This document shows positions 1 to 12,143 of a DNA stretch of 64,000 bases, in pieces (the stretch's first letter is position 1; each line of letters begins with the position of its first letter). A program made the translations under genes and the position numbers. The notes below the pieces were generated by a model. It was not told the origin of the DNA. It was given only the letters and a program-made list of their open reading frames with translations, and searched no databases. Source of the stretch: Toxotes chatareus. Taxonomy: Eukaryota > Chordata > Actinopteri > Toxotidae. Where the stretch lies: NCBI GenBank assembly GCA_016801885.1, contig CM028895.1, positions 21,038,001 to 21,102,000 of the forward strand, in the 5' to 3' direction.

Positions 1-315
1 CATCATCCCCATAATATAAATCAGGTCACAATAGTCTTCAATAGTCGTCCGAAAATATTCCTCTTAAAACTGAATCCAGAAACTGTTTCTTTGCTACAAC
101 AGATGATTTGCTGTGGAAAAGATTATCAATCCATCTGCCATCAGGTTAAAGTTACCTAACTCCATGGAGATCCACCCAGCATTTCAACATTCCATGTCTC
201 TCAGATAAAGCCAGTCTCTTCCAGTCCTAAATTTACAATTACCACTTCAAAAACAATGTAATGTTAAATAACATGCAGTTTAGAATGAATTCAAATTAAC
301 ATATTTTGAAAATGT

Positions 316-592
316 AGGTGTCATGGTGGTGCAGTGGTTAGCATTGTCACCTCACAGCAAGAGGGTTCCAGGTTCGAACCCTGGTTTTGTGGGTTTTCTC
401 TGGTACTCTGGCTTCCTCCCACAATCCCAAAAAACATGCAGATTAGGTTAATTGGTGTGAATGTGTGTCTGTCTTTCTGTGCGATTGCGATTCACTGGTG
501 ACCAGTATACCCCGCCTCTCGCCCGTAGTCAGCTGGGATAGGCTCCAGCTCCCCGCGACCCTGACGGATTAAGTGGTATAGAAAATGGATGG
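316..592 (+). repeat. tRNA-headed teleost short interspersed repeat
   Basis: The 5' part has pol III promoter-like boxes: an A-box-like TGGTGCAGTGG at about 324 and a B-box-like GGTTCGAACCC at about 371. These are followed by the conserved fish body (phrases for 'tcctcccacaatcc', 'ccgcctctcgcc', 'gggataggctccag') and an AAAATGGATGG tail. Diverged relatives occur at 29236 and, inverted, at 38520. It is too diverged and too long to be a functional tRNA gene. The family name is not assigned. Confidence 0.75.
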
Positions 593-912
593 ATATTTAG
601 AAAATGAGTGGTGCACAATCGATATACAGTAGATGACCTAAAATAAAAGTGAAGGTGCTCCCTGTGATGTTTTTCCTCTTTTTTTTTGGTGAACTTACCT
701 CTTAAAGTTCATGTGTTCATTGTCTCAGAAACATATGCATGTTTGCAGTTTGCTCTGCTTGGTTGCTCTAACAAATGAAAGGAGTGCTCTGGTCTTGGTT
801 TTATCTTGACAAACATTTGGATGAAGAATAACACCAGCCAGCTTTGTGATGGAGTCAGTTTGGCCAAGCTGCTGCTGCTTCCAAAAATAGACCAACCACA
901 TGTGGAGATAGC

Positions 913-919
913 AAACACA

Positions 920-988
<69 letters not shown>
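913..988. repeat. (CA)n microsatellite
   Basis: Near-perfect CA dinucleotide run of about 75 bases with one early interruption. It creates artificial Cys-Val or Thr-His frames on both strands. Confidence 0.97.
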
Positions 989-992
<4 letters not shown>

Positions 993-1204
993 TGTCTGTG
1001 TTTTCCAGAGAAGACAGCAGGGGCATCGCTTAGCTCTGTGGTTTTGGGTCAGCAGCAGTTTACCTGTGCCAGTCCTGTCTGTATCTGACATTTGCTAAAA
1101 TTCATCGCATCTCACCACAGAAACCAGAAAATTGTACGACCCAAATAACTTGCCAGGATATTTTCAGTAAATTATCTGAGCCTGACATGCATCACACACT
1201 ACAA

Positions 1205-1385
1205 GTCAAAAGGAAAAAGACAAGACAGAAATGTAGGAGAGGGAGAACAAGAAGAATGAGAGGGGAGACAAAGCAGGGGAAAAGAATAGAAACAGGAAGG
1301 GGAGTAATAGAGGAAAAAAAGAGAAAGTGAAGGGAGGGAGAGGTTACAGAGAAGGAAGAAAAGGCAGAAGGAGTAGAGAGTAAAG
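1205..1385. repeat. Purine-rich (GA-rich) tract
   Basis: About 180 bases almost entirely A and G on the plus strand (pyrimidine on the minus strand), with many GGGAGA-like units. It is low complexity and has no coding character. Confidence 0.8.
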
Positions 1386-1737
1386 AAGTTGTCCTTTTGG
1401 CTAGCTCTGGCACATTCAGAGCAGTGCATCTGAACGTACACTTTCCCTCTTAAATAACCTGTCAGCACAATAAGCAGGAGGAGGAGAGAGCAATAAAAAG
1501 ACAAAAACCAGAAACTGAGGCACAGCAGGCCCTTGTGAAACTGCTGTCTAATCCTAATCCAGATCTGATTCTGTACTGCATGGGGGTCACATGCAGGAAA
1601 ATCTCACACCAGACTCTGGCAAGACTGTAAAACAAGGATTCCCTGAGGTTTTCTGTGGACTAATAAAAATTAAGGCTGAGAACAACATTGTACAACCGTT
1701 TTCTTTGTCAACATGCATCTCAAGTTTGAGTTCTTTA

Positions 1738-1955
1738 ATAGATGGCAAATGGTAAATGGACTGCACTTGTGTAGCACTCTACACAACATGCCAGTCATCT
1801 GTTCACACACACATTCGTATACACACTCATACACTGATGGTACAAAAACAACAGGCAATTTGGGGTTCAGAATCTTGCCAAAGTACACTTTGATATGCAG
1901 ACTGGAAGAGCCAGGGATCAATCCTTTAACACCCACATAAACATATTTTAGGGAC
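1738..1955 (+). repeat. Teleost 'TGGTAAATGGACTGCA' interspersed repeat
   Basis: It begins with the TGGTAAATGGACTGCACTTG phrase, continues with 'cattcgtatacacactcat' and 'caatttggggttcagaatct', and ends near 'agccagggatcaatc'. This is the layout of a common fish repeat. A reverse-strand fragment lies at 3412-3462. Its class (LINE 3' end or non-autonomous DNA element) cannot be decided from one copy. Confidence 0.65.
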
Positions 1956-4486
1956 TGCCTTTTTTCACCTTTGCAACATACCAAAAATACATTCTGTCTC
2001 AAAAAGATGCAGAATAACGTGTCCATGCTGTTGTTACTTCTAGGTTGGATTATTGAAATTCCTCATTATCAGACTGCTTCGTCTCTGAAGACTCTCTCTT
2101 CTCCTCTCCCTCCATCTGTTCTTATTCATAACCCATTAAAACATCCAAGCTTCAACTTCTTCTCTTTCCTGTAGTTCTTTCTCATCTGGCTCTTCTAGAC
2201 TAATTTTAGAATTGGGGGGAGTTTCTGCTGGACATGCAGTTTGACCGGAGTCATGGCTCCTGATATGTTACCTGATTGATGATCTGGCTCTCATCTTTGC
2301 CTCCATACTATTCTTTATTTCTTCTTACTTTCCGTTCACAATGGAACTGAAAAAAAGGAAAGGATGACTTTCTCTCTTTTTGTCCACAATGAGGACACAG
2401 ACAACTTGTTTGAATCAATTTGAGCAGAATCATCACTGGATAAGTCTGACTGGAGGCTTGTGCTCATGTTCACCATGAGCTTCACATTGTGGCTGATTGA
2501 TTGAGGAGCGCAAGGTGAGCATCTTCAAACAATCCTGACATGCCTGTATGTACAATATATTTAGAGGGTTATTGATCACAAATGCTGTTACATGACACGT
2601 GGGATTATATGCCACAGAGTGAATCATATAATCTTAAATTACAGTTTAAAATGCGCAGAAATGATAAACAAAATCAAGTTTTGGTTATTTATAGATGTCC
2701 TTTAGGAACATCATAATAATAAGACGGTATTTGGTTACCTGAGAAGTTATTGTGGAGCTAGTTGTTGTATTATTTATTTATTATTGTTTTTATGTGATGT
2801 GAGTTGATGTTATGATGTGTTGAAATGTGACTGATTGTGGTTGTTTTAGGCTGTCTGTTATCTATGGTGTGTACTACAGGAAGACTATCTTTAATATGTG
2901 CTTTCATGAAGTTAATCCAGATCTTAAATGAAATGAAATACGAATGAAATTGAATCTTAGCATCAAACTTTAGTGACTTGCAGTAAATGGCTGAAGTCAG
3001 AAGCAACATAAAGTTCAAGTGTCAATATGGCTCTAAAACTACCAGGTCACACTGCATTGACTCTGGATGTAAGGAAAGAGGGGATGGAAGAAATGAGAGA
3101 GGGGACACAGAGGGGGAGACAGAAAGGCTGATTAGAAGAAAATGGAGTTTAATGTGTGGACAGAGCTGTGTCTTCCTGCTGCTGCTATCTCACTTGCTTC
3201 CAGGCTTTTTATGCTTAGCTAGCCTAACCTTGTCCTGACTCCGGCTCTGCGCTGAACATGCAGACATGAGACTCATAATTTCTTATCTGACTCTGAGAAA
3301 GAAAATGAGTAGGTGTAGTTCCCAAAAACCATTCCTTTCATTTCTTTGTTGCTCAGATTGCAAATAAATAAATAAAATTAAATTTAACAGATCCTCACAA
3401 TCACAATCTTTAAGTGGTCAAAAAGACAAGAAAAGCGCTATATAAATGCAGTCCATTTACATCACTTACATCTCCATCTTTGGTCCTTATGCTCACTGGT
3501 GTGATGTCATCTGTAAGTCAAACACTGTATAAGGAACTAGTGTCTTTGATTCTTGTCATGGGGTTTAAGTTTGGGTGGTAAAATTCTTTTTTTTTTTTTT
3601 TGCATTGGACTCCATTTAGTTCATTCTGGGCTGTGGCAGACCCAGTGTCCCAAACCACTGGCCTACTTCACCTGAAAAACAATGAGACAGAGAGGCAGCT
3701 GCAAATCCCATAATCCACACATGCTGCTGGCTGCTGGATGATTAAAGAGGCCAGACACAATCCCACTCTATGCTTTGAATAACACCAATCTCAAATATGC
3801 CTAATGGTCTCACAATCGAGGGACGCGGTCGGATGAAACGAGGACAAAGCCTGTTAAAGAGGAATTTCATCAAAACTGACTCTGAGGCTGTTAATCATCG
3901 AAAGCACAATTGTTTGTTAATGGAACATAATGAAGTGTTTTCTAGCATTTTTGGCACTCAGACTAAAGAATACCACAGGATTACACCTCCTTTGATCAGA
4001 ATTCCTTAAAATAAATGAAAAAAATATCAAATAAAAGGTTTTATCATTTCTAGTTCATCAGCAATGGCACTGATGAGAGTGAGTTCTTGGATAAATTATA
4101 CTGATTCAGTCTGTCCACCCAGTCATTTAGTGCAGACTATCTGAGTAGCAAGAAGTCTATTATGAATGCCACAAACATTTATATTAGCAACACACATCAG
4201 AACACCTAAATTTCAACAATAGTCAGGCAGGCAGACTTACTATGTTTCTCAGTGCAGATACATGGGGTTTTATTTGTCCAGGTTTATCTCTGTCTCTGAA
4301 AAACAATGTCCTCAGTGTCCTTGTTTCTCTGAGTAAGCCACAGGCCTCAAATCCCATTTTTCACTCAGAGGTGGAAATATATTTTGGCTGACCTTTTCTC
4401 TCTACTATTCAGCCAAATTTCCTACCTGTGCACAACAAACATAATCTCTCAACATACATTAAAATTCATGGTCCTAGGGTTAATGG
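1956..4486. other. Non-coding host DNA
   Basis: No supported gene. Apart from the short inverted repeat fragment at 3412-3462 and a poly-T at about 3587-3600, nothing recognisable is seen. Open frames are short and lack splice-supported extension or family resemblance. Confidence 0.55.
3412..3462 (-). repeat. Fragment of the 1738-1955 repeat family
   Basis: The reverse complement reads gtaaatggactgcatttata followed by tagcgcttttcttg, the 5' end of the same fish repeat as at 1738. Only about 50 bases remain. Confidence 0.6.
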
Positions 4487-4492
4487 GGTCCT

Positions 4493-4983
4493 TGTCAGGT
4501 TTCGCCCTGGGAGCCAGGGCGGTCTTATCTCATTTTAGTGTTTCCTGTTTTATTTTTTGGTTATGCTGTAGTTTCCGGTTGTTCACTGTTTTTCCCTCTC
4601 GTTCCAGGTGTCTTGTTTCCCTCTCCTCGTGTGCTCCTTCCACCTCCTGATTGCCCTCCCCCCTTAATGTGTTTCACCTGGGTGTAATTGTCTCTCCTCC
4701 CCCTGGTGTATTTAAGTCCTTGTCCTCCCTGCACTCGTCGCCAGATTGTCTTGCGTGTTCTTTGTGTTCCTACCAAGCTTTCCAGCGTTCGTTTGTGATT
4801 GACTAGTTGTGTATGACCTCCGCCTTGATTTGTTTGGACTTCGAGCTGCCTAACCCTTCTGTACCTCTGCCTTCGTGGACTGATTTCTGTTATACCGACC
4901 TTGGACTGAATAAACTGAGCTTGATTCACCTGAACACGGACTCTGCGCCTGTGTCCTCTCAACCCTTAACGTCAGCCTTGACA
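4493..4983 (+). mobile_element. Solo LTR, Ty3/gypsy type
   Basis: It starts TGTCAGG and ends CTTGACA, giving the TG...CA ends of an LTR. It contains a C/T-rich U3, a TATA-like 'gtgtatttaag' near 4708, and an 'aataaactgagc' polyadenylation signal near 4910. It is flanked by GTCCT on the left and GTCCC on the right, a probable 5-bp duplication with one mismatch. No internal gag or pol is adjacent, so this is a recombined solo LTR. It lies at the 3' end of the L1 copy. Confidence 0.7.
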
Positions 4984-5039
4984 GTCCCGCTGGAGAGACG
5001 ATGGGCTACACATACTCATAACTTACAAAATAACTTTTA

Positions 5040-8000
5040 TTCTGCCATATATTTCTTTAACAATGGCTGACCACTCTCCCACCGTCAGTGGCCCCCTGTT
5101 AAGCCATTTCCTTATTATCGATTTCTTGCTGGCTGTCAGTAATATTTTAAGAATTTATTTATCTTGGGAATTGAGATCAACTGGTAGATTACATAAATAT
5201 GCAGTTTAAAAATTATACTCGATTCGAAAACCAAGAATTGAATTTATTTCTTTAACTACAGCCGGCCAGAAGGTTGAATTACTGGACCAAACACCAAAAG
5301 ATGTGACAGTGGTCAGCCATCACATTATTACATTGTCTCGAGCAATGCCCAGATACTGCTCTGTCACTCTGTAGATATTTTCTTCTTGGGGTAATAAAAA
5401 ATCTGATGACCTTCTTCCATGCGAATTCCCTCCATTGCCCTGAACTAGTGGTGGAGGAGTTTATTGCACAAATGTTTACCCAGTCATCTTCTGTCAAAGT
5501 TATTTATTGTTATTATTTGCTTCCCTCTCCCAAATACATTTGACATATGATGTTGAGATTTTTTTTATATTGTTGTAAGTATAGGTATAATCTGGAAACC
5601 ACTCTCTTATGCATTTTACCTTTATATGCGTCAATAAGAATATTGATGAGGTCTGTGTTACCTTCCTTTAGAATTTTAATATTTCTATCGTAATGATGCC
5701 TAAGCTGCAAATATCTGTAGAAATCTCGTTTGTCTAAATCATAGTTTTCCTGTAATTGTTGAAAACTGACTGAAATCCCTATCATGGTCCACCCATCTTA
5801 ATAACCATGCTTTCCTCTCTAAGTGTGAATTACAAACCTCTTTGAATCAAATATTAAGCGGAAATTTTGTAAGGTCACTTAATTTACTTGAGTATATTGT
5901 CTTGAGGGCTTTATCACCCAGCAGAGGTTAAAGAGGCATATCAAGTTGGTTCAGCTCTATTTCCTTCCACTTTGCATCATAATCCTCATTGCACCAATAG
6001 ACTACATACTGCAGTTGTGCTGCTAATAGTCCTCCAGACATGGGAGTGACATCCCTCCTTTATCTTTTGGCAAGTATAATGTTTTATAGCGTATCCTTGG
6101 TTTTGCTGCCATATGAACCTAGAGATAGTCTGGTTCCATTTGCTGAACAGTTTAAACAAAGTGTTAGGGGAGTCCACCTGTCCAGATCGTTTTTGATTTT
6201 GTTTATAATGTTACCATAATTTTCATTATATAAATCTTTAAAAGTCTTGGGGATATTAACACCTAAATATTTCATAATTCTAATTTTCCATTTAAATTGA
6301 AAAGTTTTACTTATGTTTTCCTGAGGTGAAAAGAGAGAGTCTGAATTTTCTCTATATTCAGTTTGTATCCTGAACAGAAACCATATTGGTCAAGGCAGGA
6401 CATTAGTTTAGGGAGACTGGTATTGGGGTCAGAAAAAGTCACTAGAATATCATCCGCATATAAACATGTCTTATACTCTCTTCCCTTAAATGGATTTCCC
6501 CTAATTTGCGGATCTTCTCTGATTTTTTGAGCAAGCAGCTCTATGAGGGGGCTCTGTGGGCAGCCCTGCCGGCATCCCTGTTTGAAAGGGATTGTGCCTG
6601 AAAGACTACCATCTATTTTAATCCGGGCTACTGGTGAATTATATATGGATTTAAGACATCTTATAACTGTATCATTAAAGCCAAAGCGTTATAGCACCAA
6701 ATATAAAAATTCCCACGGAGTCAAAAGCTTTTTCTGCATCAAAGCTAATTGCTAAGGATTTCGTGTTACTTCTGCTCATAGTATCGATCAGGTGTATTGC
6801 TCACCTGATGTTGTCTTGTGTGCGTCTATTTTTAATAAATCCCATCTGATCCGTATCAATCAGCTCAGGGATAATATTTCCTAGTCTACTAACGATAATG
6901 GAGGTCAATATTTTATAGTTGGTGTTCAAAACGTAAATAGGTTTATATGAGCTGACTCTGTCTTATCTTTTCCTGGTTTTGGTATTACAGATATTATAGC
7001 TTGTTTCCAAGATGGTGGAGTCTCGCCCCCTTTAAGCACATAATTAAAACATTTTAATAACAGTGGGGTCGAGGAGTCCCCAAAAGTCTTATACCACTCT
7101 ATAGGTACTCTGTCTTCCCCAGCTGCTTGGTTTGTTTTCAGTTTAGAGATGGCCTTATTAACCTCTGCTATTGTAATGTCTGAGGTTACCCTCTTGTTTT
7201 GTTCTGCGCCAACAGATAGCAAATCTAGAGAGTCCAAAAAATACTTTACTGTTGCAGGTTCTGCTAATTTGGGTTGCGTGTATAAGTTCCTGTAATATAT
7301 TTCAAATGAGTTACGTATTTCTTCTGGCTTAAAACACATCTGGTTGGTGACAGGATCTTTCAATTTATAAATAGATCTTTCAGACTGATGTTTTCTTAGT
7401 CTCCTAGCCAATATTTTTTTGCTCAAGGTCCATTTTCATAATAAATTTGTTTAATATACTTCAGTTTGAGTTCCTCTTGGTCATTGAGTTTCTTGTTCTG
7501 ATTTTACAACAGATATTTGTTACAGTAGGGCAGGATCATTAGTCTCTATATGCTTCTGCACCAGCGAGTCTAGTTTATTAGTCAAGTAATTGAGTCGATT
7601 AAGTTTTTCTTTTTTCTTTTGAGATGTCCACATTATAATTTTCCCACGTAATACTGCTTTTGCAGGATCCCAAAAGATACTGGGTGAGATCTCTGTGTTA
7701 CTGTTGATGTATGCGCATAGATTATGCCAATCCCTTTAATCGTTTTCTTAATGTACCGAGACTCAGAGTTAATTTTCTTTGTCGGGTTTGTAGAATCTAA
7801 GGTGGGGTGCAACTGTACATTCCAGTCCCCCCCACAGATCAAGACACCGTCACTGTCACTGTAGCTATCAAATCAAATATTCTATTAATTAATATCCTAT
7901 CTCGTCCTGGCGGTCTGTAAATATTAAGTAATGTTACTTCTTTTAAGTCCAGTGTTCCCCTCACCAAGACAAAACGTCCTTCATTGTCCATGATCTGTCT

Positions 8001-8213
8001 GGAGAGCTGAAAGTCGACTTGATTTGCATTAAGTATCGCAACTCCCCTTGCATGATCACTTGCATAGGAAGAAAAGAATGTATTTTTAAAAAATTATGTG
8101 CCAAAAGATTATGTCTTGATGCTCCCTTTTAATCTTAGCTATGAGCTAAGATTATGATGATTCTGTAACCCACTAACATTAAGTGTTATAATTCTATATT
8201 CTTGCTGAGGCAT
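5040..8213 (-). pseudogene. L1-like ORF2 (endonuclease / reverse transcriptase), decayed
   Basis: Reading the minus strand from an ATG at 8213, the protein opens with MPQQEYRIITLNVSGLQN, the usual start of an apurinic-type L1 endonuclease. The GGDWN endonuclease motif follows (about 7830). The finger/palm part of the reverse transcriptase is at 7426-6926, with 'AAGEDRVPIEWYK' and 'SVIPKPGKDKT'. The cysteine-rich C-terminal region is at 5497-5279 and a terminal piece at about 5150-5040. Together these cover most of an L1 ORF2 but in several frames, so it cannot encode an active protein. RT motif C was not located with confidence. It belongs to the L1/Tx1 group. The exact fish family was not assigned. 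Confidence 0.8.
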
Positions 8214-8218
8214 TTATC

Positions 8219-8224
8219 ATTAAG
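8219..8224. repeat. Left target-site duplication ATTAAG
   Basis: The hexamer ATTAAG immediately precedes the left terminal inverted repeat. The same hexamer follows the right one at 21953-21958. With this register, the two repeat ends align base for base from their first GGTC. Confidence 0.7.
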
Positions 8225-8609
8225 GGTCTGTGTATCTTTTGGTATTTGAATTTTCCTTCAAACGCTGATATTTAAAAAAATAAAAAAAGAGTGCTTATTT
8301 GATTTTTGTTTGAAAATAAAAAAAACAAAATTGAAATACGAGGCAGTTTACTTTTTTTTGGGTCTGAAGGGAGTCCTTGAAATTTAAAAATTACTTAGAT
8401 TTTCTTTCTCTACTTAGAGTAACAAAATACAAAATCACGAAGAGGCAGAAACAAAAAAAGACCGTTTTCTCGTGTCCAGACTCCAGTTGCTATCGTTTTC
8501 TTCTTCTTTTATTCAATGGAGACCTGCTGCCTGCTACCGGCTGCAGGATTTTCGCCACCTACTGTTCTTTAGTTATAATAATCTCACGTTCGGTAGAATC
8601 CAGCAGCCA
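8225..8609 (+). repeat. Left terminal inverted repeat of the 13.7-kb element
   Basis: About 385 bases that match the reverse complement of 21559-21952 with small substitutions and indels. It begins GGTCTGTGTATCTTTTGG; the opposite end, read inward, begins GGTCCATGCATCGTTTGG. The match stops in both copies at the same inner point, '...ccagcagcca'. Confidence 0.85.
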
Positions 8610-8699
8610 GGAAGAAGAAAATAGCCTAGTTCCTGTCAGAGTGGCGCGCCAACCAAAATGTCCTTGGAACCTTACGGCCAAATTATTTTAGCCATGGCT
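8610..8699. other. Internal transposon sequence between TIR and L2 insertion
   Basis: Ninety bases of the large element's own interior, ending where the (TAA)n tail of the L2 copy begins. No coding content is seen. Confidence 0.4.
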
Positions 8700-11600
8700 A
8701 ATAATAATAATAATAATAATAATACATCAAATTTGTATAGCGCTTTTCCGGGTGCTCAAAGATGCTGGACACAAAAAAAGCAAAACAAAAAAAAAACAGA
8801 GCAGTAAACAACAAATGAAAACGTTAACAGAAATGACAAAGGGAGGGAGAGAGTTCCAGAGGGTTGGGGCGGCAGCGGCTTGGTTCTGATGATTGGGGTC
8901 AGGGTGTTGGAGTCAGATGATCTGAGACGGCGGGTGGGGGAATGGCGATGGAGGAGATCAGTAAGGTAGGGGGGGGCAAGGTTATTTAGAGCTTTGTAGG
9001 TGATGAGGAGGAGTTTATATCGAATATGGTATTGGACAGGGAGCCAGTGGAGCTGTTTGAGAACGGGAGTGATGTGGTCTCTGGAGCAAGTGTGGGTGAG
9101 CAACCGGGCAGCTGAGTTCTGTATGTATTGAAGTTTATGAAGGTCGGTAGAGGGAAGTCCGTAAAGAATGCTATTGCAGTAGTCGAGTCTGGAGGTTATG
9201 AAAGCATGGATGAGGATTTCTGCAGTGGAGTGAGAGAGGGAGGGACGAAGACGGGCAATGTTGCGTAAGTGGAAGAAGGATGTCCTGGTGATGTTACTAA
9301 TGTGGGATTTGAGGGTGAGGGTGGGGTCCATTGTGATGCCGAGGTTTCGTACTGAGGGGGAAGGGGAGACATTGTGACTGTCAATAAGGAGAGAGAAGTC
9401 CTGGGCAGAGGGGAGGAGAGCTTTGGGTCCAATGATGATGAGTTTTGTTTTATTGCTGTTGAGTTTTAAAAAGTTGTTGTCCATCCATTTTTTGATGTCA
9501 GTTGGGCAGTTTGTGATGGTGGAGAGGATGACTGGGATGATGGATTTGGTGGAGATGTAGAGTTGTGTGTCATCAGTGTAGCAGTGAAAGTGGAGTCCGT
9601 GGTGGCGTATAATGTGTCCGAGAGGTAGGATGTAGAGGATGAAGAGGAGGGGGCCAAGCACCGAGCCTTGGGGTACTCCGTGAGTGACTGAGGTGGTACG
9701 GGATTTACAGCTATTGATGGAAATGTAGTGGTGACGATCTGAGAGATAGGAAGTGAACCAGGATAGTGCTGAACCAGTAATGCCAAGAGATGATTGTAAG
9801 CGGTTGAGTAGGATGGAGTGGCTGATGGTGTCAAAAGCGGCACTGAGATCAAGGAGGAGGAGGATGCTGAGGGAACCAGAGTCAGAGGAGGTCGTTGGTG
9901 ACTTTGAGTAGAGCAGTTTCAGCGCTGTGGTGAGTGCGAAAACCGGATTGAAATGTTTCAAAAGACTGGCAGGAGTGGAGGTATTGCTGGAGTTGTGTGA
10001 AGACAGAGTGTTACAAAATTTTAGAAAGAAATGGGAGGTTGGAGATGGGTCTGAAGTTGTCAAGGTTGTCAGGGTCCAGGCCAAGTTTTTTTTAGGATGG
10101 GAGTGATTGCAGCAAGTTTAAGCGAAGATGGGACAGAACCAGTGGTGAGGGAAGTGTTTATGATGCTGGTGATGAGTGGGGTGAGAGAGGGGAGACAGAC
10201 TTTAATGAGGGGTGATGGGATGGGATCCAGGTGACAGGTGGTGAGCTTTGTGGTGGAGACAAGTTTGGAGACGTCCAATGGAGATAGAGGTGAGAAAGAT
10301 GAGAGGCTATGACTGGGAGGTGGGTTGAGTTCTGGTTCTGTGAAGGAGTGGGGGGAGGCAAGTTGTCTGTGTATTGAGTCAATTTTAGAGTGGAAGAAGG
10401 ACAGGAAGTTGTTGCATTTGTCTGTAGTGAAGGTGGCGGTGATATTGTCCTTTGGTTTTGTTAGCTTGCTGATAGTGGAAAACAGGGTGCGAGGGTTAGA
10501 AGAGTTGGAGTGGACGATGTCGGAGTAAAATTTGGAACGGGCATTGTTGAGTGCAGCTTTGTATATGGTGACGTGGTCTTTGAGCGCTTGGGCATGTATG
10601 GAGAGTCCAGTTTTCTTAGGCGTTCTAGCTGTCTTCATTTCTTTTTGAGGTTATGTAGTTCTGGGGTGTACCATGGGGCGGAGTGGAAGAAAGAAACAGT
10701 TTTTGTCTTGAGGGGGGCAAGTTGGTTGAGGCAAGTGGAGAGAGTCCGGTTGTAGAGGTCGACAAGTTCAGTGGGAGTTGGATTTGGAGTGGGGGGTGGG
10801 AATGTTGATGTCCATGGTGATAGCGAGGTGGTCAGAGATTGCAAGGTTGGTTAGTGAGAGGTTTTGTATGGAGAGACAGGCTGTTGAGCAGACCAGGTCC
10901 AGGATGTGTCCGTGGCTGTGGGTGGGGGAGTTTACGTGCTGAGTGAGATTGAAGCAGTTTAAAATGTCCAGGAAGTCGGCTGTGAGTTTGCATTTTGGTG
11001 AGTCGATGTGGATGTTGAAATCTCCAAGGAGGAGGAGAGATGGTGAGACGGAAGAGGGTGAGGTCGTCCTGGTGGATGACAGCAATGCCTCCTCCGCGAC
11101 CTTCTGCACGGGGATTGTCCAGGTATGAGTAGCCGGTTGGTGTGGTCTGATTTAGTGCGATGTATTCCATGGGTTTATGCCAGGTTTCTGTGAGACAGAG
11201 TAAGTCCAGTTTATTGTCGGTGATGAATTCGTTTAGAATGAGACTTTTATTGTTGAGAGACCTGGTGTTGAATAATGCTGTCTTGAGAGGCTTTTGTTTT
11301 GAAATTGTCGAGGCGGAAGTTGGCACTGGCAGGATGTTGATTGGAGTCAGGTGATGGGTGCTCGGATGACGCAGACGGATGTTGTGATGGCTTAGTGCGG
11401 AAGAGCGGGAGCTACGGTCTGTCCAGATTGAAGGAATGTTATTTTCAGCTGTGGAGTTGTATGAAAGTTTGCGACGGGAGCCTCTATGGATGTAGGGGCG
11501 ACGTCGAAGAAGGCCGAACTGTCGTAATGTAGCAGTGATGTCGGTTGAGGGAGGTATACGGTGGTTGAGTCAAAGAAGCTGCGAGGACGTGTACCGGAGA

Positions 11601-11830
11601 GCCATGATCGTGTGGAGATTTGCGGAGGATGGGAATGACCACACAGAGGCCAGCAGTAAGGCTGCGAACAGCCACCACATAGCAGCTGACAAGCTGGACG
11701 TGTGTCCCGGAGACGTTCAGGCCGGCGAGCGGAGATGATCAGCCGCACAAGCTGATCACACCACACACCGTGCAGGCGACAATCAACGCGGGAGCAGGCC
11801 TTGTGTGGTCAAAACGGGAAAAATCACACC
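8700..11830 (-). mobile_element. Near full-length L2-clade LINE (Maui-like)
   Basis: The minus strand ends in an (ATT)n tail preceded by 'aagcgctatacaaatttgat', the typical 3' end of fish L2 elements. The coding region runs 5' to 3' from 11605 to about 8790 (endonuclease, then reverse transcriptase), with about 200 bases of probable 5' UTR before it. The 5' boundary is approximate. It inserted into the large TIR element between the left TIR and the transposase. Confidence 0.85.
8756..11605 (-). pseudogene. L2 LINE endonuclease / reverse transcriptase, frameshifted
   Basis: The ATG at 11605 opens MALRYTSSQLL and is followed at once by an in-frame TGA. The endonuclease region follows, with 'FNTRSLNNKS', 'LCLTETWH' and, after a shift, 'LLGDFNIHID'. 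The reverse transcriptase is best preserved at 10084-8756: 'LLLDLSAAFDTISHSIL' (motif A), 'GVPQGSVLGPLLF' (motif B), 'CYTDDTQLY' (motif C, YTDD) and 'LHWLPVQYHIRYKL' near the C-terminus. At least four frame changes are needed for a complete product, so it is dead. Domain order and length (about 950 residues) fit the L2 clade. Confidence 0.9.
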
Positions 11831-12143
11831 GTGACAGGCGATGATCAGGCTAGGGTACAGTCCAAAAACCGAAGCAACGCCGAAAAACCACCGCAACCAG
11901 GTAGGGAAACAGCGAAACTTCAGATTAACAGATTATATCGGAGGGAGAAGCGGCAGCCAAGCACGCCAGCGTCCTCTCCCAGTTGGCACTGCTGCCTCGC
12001 GGCAAGAGGGATCTGGGTTCCAGGCTAAACAAGGCCTTTCTTCTGCAGAAATCTCTGCGTGAATTTCACAAGAAAGCGGGACCAGAAGAGGATTTTCTGC
12101 AAGAAATGTCAGAAAATTTTGTGCCGAAAACGGCTGCAGTTTA
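11606..12143. other. L2 5' UTR and transposase upstream region
   Basis: The first part up to about 11830 is probably the L2 5' UTR, on the minus strand. The rest is interior of the large TIR element, upstream of the first recognised transposase exon. A short stretch at about 11985-12025 resembles the head of the tRNA-type repeat, but too little remains for a call. Short open frames on both strands lack family resemblance. Confidence 0.45.

Larger units (their letters stand above)
593..1737. other. Non-coding stretch with simple repeats
   Basis: No exon-like open frame or conserved protein is visible. It contains the CA microsatellite (913-988) and a purine-rich tract (about 1205-1385). Open frames here are products of the dinucleotide and purine repeats. 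Confidence 0.6.

Noticed and set aside
320..390. Functional tRNA gene
   Set aside because: A and B boxes are present, but no cloverleaf with anticodon and acceptor stem could be drawn; it is the head of an interspersed repeat.
709..1091. Open frames of Cys-Val or Thr-His repeats
   Set aside because: They are translations of the CA microsatellite.
4561..4962. 133-residue minus-strand frame
   Set aside because: It is antisense to the solo LTR and has low-complexity Arg/Gly/Thr content.
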